Shown here: positions 13,503 to 15,146 of the stretch, one piece after another
Layout: each line of letters starts with the position of its first letter
Numbering within the stretch: the first letter of the stretch is position 1
Source: JAENVT01 sp039931555
Lineage (GTDB): Bacteria > Actinomycetota > Acidimicrobiia > Acidimicrobiales > Ilumatobacteraceae
Assembly: GCA_039931555.1 (NCBI GenBank)
Contig: JBDTRP010000147.1
Location: 1-15,146, forward strand
Reading direction: 5' to 3'
Length of the DNA: 15,146 bases
Translations under genes and position numbers: made by a program
Notes under the pieces: model-generated
What the model saw: only the letters and a program-made list of their open reading frames with translations
Database searches by the model: none
Told to the model about the DNA's origin: nothing

Positions 13503-14132
13503 ATGAACGGCATCCTCGCATTGCAAGGTGGCGGCCCGTTCGCCGCCAACGACGACCTCGACCGGCGGCTGATGGCGGCCGCAGGCGCGTCGAAGGTGGT
13601 CATGTTGCCCACCGCTGACGCCTACGAGCACCCCGAACTGCTCGTCGCCGCGTCGATGCACTGGGCCGAACGGCTCGACATCGAGGTCGAAGCGCTGATG
13701 GTCATGCGCCGCGGGGAGGCAATGGACGAGAGTGCCGTCGCTGTCCTACGTGGCGCCCGAGCGGTGTACCTGGTCGGTGACCAACCGCTGCACCTGCGAT
13801 CAGTGCTGAAGGGCACGCCATTGTGGGAGGCGATCTGCCAGGTACGGGCCGACGGCGGCGTGGTGGCCGCCACCGGCGGCAGCGCCGCGGCGATGTGCGA
13901 CCCGATGGTCGACCCGCGCGGCGGTGCTTTCACCCTCGGCCTCGGCCTGATCGATGGCATCGCCCTGGTGACCGAGGCCGAGACCTGGTCTTCCGACCGC
14001 CTCCACCGCACCCTGAAGCTCGCCAACACCCCCGTCGCCGAACTGCCCAGCGGTTCCGCGTTGGTGCTCACTGCGGATGGCTGGGAACGCGTGGGCGACG
14101 TGGTCGTCCACGGCGAGCTCCCGGCGCCTTGA
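13503..14132 (+). CDS. Peptidase S51 / cyanophycinase-like protein
   Basis: 209 aa, class-I glutaminase-like fold serine peptidase relative. Seen: N-terminal ILALQGGGPFAANDDLDRRLM, VVMLPTADAYEHPE (32-45), the GDQ substrate loop VYLVGDQPLHLRSVLKGTPLWEA (88-110), and the nucleophile elbow VVAATGGSAAAMCDP with Ser127. The family elbow is usually G-x-S-A-G; here the final Gly is Ala (Ala129). Known relatives are dipeptidase E, which cleaves Asp-X dipeptides, and cyanophycinase, which cuts cyanophycin; which of these applies cannot be told. ATG at 13503 was chosen because of the -10 spacing; a GTG directly before it is also in frame. Last gene of the rightward group, followed by a large inverted repeat. 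Confidence 0.78.
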   Translation: MNGILALQGGGPFAANDDLDRRLMAAAGASKVVMLPTADAYEHPELLVAASMHWAERLDIEVEALMVMRRGEAMDESAVAVLRGARAVYLVGDQPLHLRSVLKGTPLWEAICQVRADGGVVAATGGSAAAMCDPMVDPRGGAFTLGLGLIDGIALVTEAETWSSDRLHRTLKLANTPVAELPSGSALVLTADGWERVGDVVVHGELPAP

Positions 14133-14133
14133 C

Positions 14134-14145
14134 CGAGCCGGCTCG
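14134..14145. repeat. 12-bp perfect palindrome CGAGCCGGCTCG
   Basis: Exact palindrome starting one base after the TGA of the S51-like gene. Too short to be a sure terminator, but it lies in the same 145-bp convergent spacer as the large inverted repeat. Confidence 0.4.
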
Positions 14146-14173
14146 AACGGGCCTCAGGCTGCCGAGACGACAA

Positions 14174-14247
14174 CTTCCACCAGTTTGTGTGTCGCCAAGC
14201 GAGGGCCGACGACGCTTGGCGACACACAAACCGAGCAGAGGTGGAGG
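14174..14247. terminator. Long nested inverted repeat between convergent genes, probable two-way terminator
   Basis: A perfect 19-bp stem (left arm 14183-14201 starting GTTTGTGTGTCG, right arm 14213-14231) encloses an 11-nt loop. An outer 8-bp stem follows: CTTCCACC at 14174-14181 with GGTGGAGG at 14240-14247, one G-T pair. Short GCCGAG/CTCGGC arms at 14161-14166 and 14256-14261 could extend the symmetry. It sits between the S51-like gene and the convergent cyclophilin gene, so it can stop transcription from both sides. A T-rich tail is lacking, although the arm base itself is GT/AC-rich. Confidence 0.7.
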
Positions 14248-14277
14248 CAACGCGGCTCGGCCACCGGGGCCGGGGAG

Positions 14278-15144
14278 TCAGGCTTCGGTGATGGTGACGG
14301 ACTGCACGATGATCTGCTCGAGCGGCGGGACGCCGTTGGCGGCCTGGTCGGGGTTGCCCAGGGCGTCGAGGGCCTTCACCGTGGTGTCGAGACCATTCGT
14401 CACCTGACCGAACAGCGAGTAGTCGGCCGACAGCGCCACGCCGCTATCGCCGGTGATGACGAAGAACTGGCTGCCGTTGGAATTCGGCTGCGCGGAGTGG
14501 GCCATGGCGACCGAGCCGAGCTTGTACGAGCCGGTAGCCGGCAACTCGTCGGCGAACTGGTAACCGGGCCCACCGGTGCCAGTACCGGTCGGGTCTCCGC
14601 ACTGCACCGCGAATGCAGGGATGGCCCGATGGCAGATCGTGTTGTCGAAGTAGTGGTAGCGAGCGAGCACGACGAAGTTGTTGACCGTGTTCGGAGCGGC
14701 GCCGGGGCTCAACTCGATCGTGTAGGCACCCTTGTTGGTCGTGACCTCGGCCGTGTAGGTCTTGGTCGCGTCGATGCACGTCGGTGGCGCCTTGGCGAAG
14801 GTGATGGTACGCGGCGAGCTGCCGTCGGCCGCCGGGCACGGGGTGTCGCCCGTCAGGGTGGCTCCGGCGATGGTGCTGGGCAGGGGCGTGAGCGTGGTCG
14901 TGGGAGCATTGGGGTCGATCGTGGTGGTCGATCCGAACTGGTCGATGGTCGTGGTGGCAGCGGTCGAGGCATTGTCACCGCCGCCCACGAGCTTGATGAC
15001 GCCGATCAGCGCCAACGCCGCGATCGGGATCAGCAGCACGTACATCCCCGTGCGCTTGCGCTTCACGGTTCGTGCCTGGCGAGCTAGTTCCTCCAAGCGC
15101 TGCTGGCGATTGGCTTTCTGACGTTCACGCTTAGGGGTTCCCAC
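14278..15144 (-). CDS. ppiB: Membrane-anchored cyclophilin-type peptidyl-prolyl isomerase
   Basis: Catalyses cis-trans isomerisation of prolyl bonds, here predicted outside the membrane. 288 aa: a basic N-terminal segment (KRERQKANRQQRLEELARQARTV region, 5-32), one transmembrane helix (about 34-53), a Thr/Pro-rich linker (about 60-95) and the cyclophilin domain (about 131-287). Catalytic-site motifs are CHRAIPAF with Arg173, QCGDPTGTGTGGPGYQF (181-197), VAMAHSAQPNSNGSQFFVI (212-230) and SLFGQV (243-248). The layout is that of mycobacterial PpiB. Cysteines at 103, 123, 171 and 182 are all on the exported side. The GTG start gives the basic n-region; only two bases lie beyond it, so its promoter and a possible further-upstream start cannot be judged. 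Confidence 0.9.
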   Translation of the reverse strand: MGTPKRERQKANRQQRLEELARQARTVKRKRTGMYVLLIPIAALALIGVIKLVGGGDNASTAATTTIDQFGSTTTIDPNAPTTTLTPLPSTIAGATLTGDTPCPAADGSSPRTITFAKAPPTCIDATKTYTAEVTTNKGAYTIELSPGAAPNTVNNFVVLARYHYFDNTICHRAIPAFAVQCGDPTGTGTGGPGYQFADELPATGSYKLGSVAMAHSAQPNSNGSQFFVITGDSGVALSADYSLFGQVTNGLDTTVKALDALGNPDQAANGVPPLEQIIVQSVTITEA

Positions 15145-15146
15145 GA

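Noticed and set aside
1..15146. CRISPR array, tRNA/rRNA gene, insertion sequence, prophage or toxin-antitoxin pair
   Set aside because: No regularly spaced repeats, no cloverleaf-like or rRNA-like sequence, no transposase or integrase motif and no small paired genes were seen on either strand.

Overview
The window reads as a piece of a high-GC actinobacterial chromosome. Codons end mostly in G or C, no tRNA, rRNA, CRISPR array or transposase is visible, and almost every base is coding. The gene set (ethylmalonyl-CoA mutase, a mycobacterial-style membrane-anchored cyclophilin, a PtpB-like phosphatase, a short LysM lipoprotein) and the many start codons sitting 6-8 nt behind a TANNNT box point to Actinomycetota. 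An Acidimicrobiia (Ilumatobacter-like) origin is my best guess, but it is an inference from protein style only.

Layout, left to right. (1) 1-7097, minus strand: four genes with overlapping or abutting ends, transcribed leftwards. They are an alpha/beta hydrolase, a second short alpha/beta hydrolase that has lost its nucleophile serine, an AddB-like inactivated-helicase/nuclease, and an AddA/RecB-like UvrD-family helicase that runs off the left edge. The last two should form a double-strand-break-processing helicase-nuclease. (2) 7156-8227, plus strand: a small LysM lipoprotein and a putative Fe(II)/2-oxoglutarate oxygenase of Asp/Asn-hydroxylase type. (3) 8229-11963, minus strand: hbd (3-hydroxybutyryl-CoA dehydrogenase) and aat (Leu/Phe-tRNA-protein transferase), then a hairpin cluster, then meaA (B12-dependent ethylmalonyl-CoA mutase). 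Between aat and meaA lies a 256-nt non-coding stretch rich in inverted and direct repeats. (4) 12019-14132, plus strand: an HD-domain nucleotidase-like protein, a PtpB-like tyrosine phosphatase and an S51-like peptidase. (5) 14278-15144, minus strand: membrane-anchored cyclophilin. It is separated from group 4 by a long nested inverted repeat that probably acts as a two-way terminator.

The genes are mostly core metabolism and housekeeping. hbd and meaA both act on the C4/C5 acyl-CoA route (acetoacetyl-CoA to crotonyl-CoA to ethylmalonyl-CoA to methylsuccinyl-CoA). The signals that stand out are: a TANNNT box 6-8 nt before the start codon of seven genes on both strands (a leaderless-transcription signature); two divergent gene pairs whose core promoters interpenetrate; the hydrolase/pseudo-hydrolase pair coupled to an AddAB-like recombination nuclease; and an altered Fe-S cysteine pattern in the AddB-like protein. 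I found no clear new defence or mobile system. The four-gene operon is the best candidate for something undescribed.
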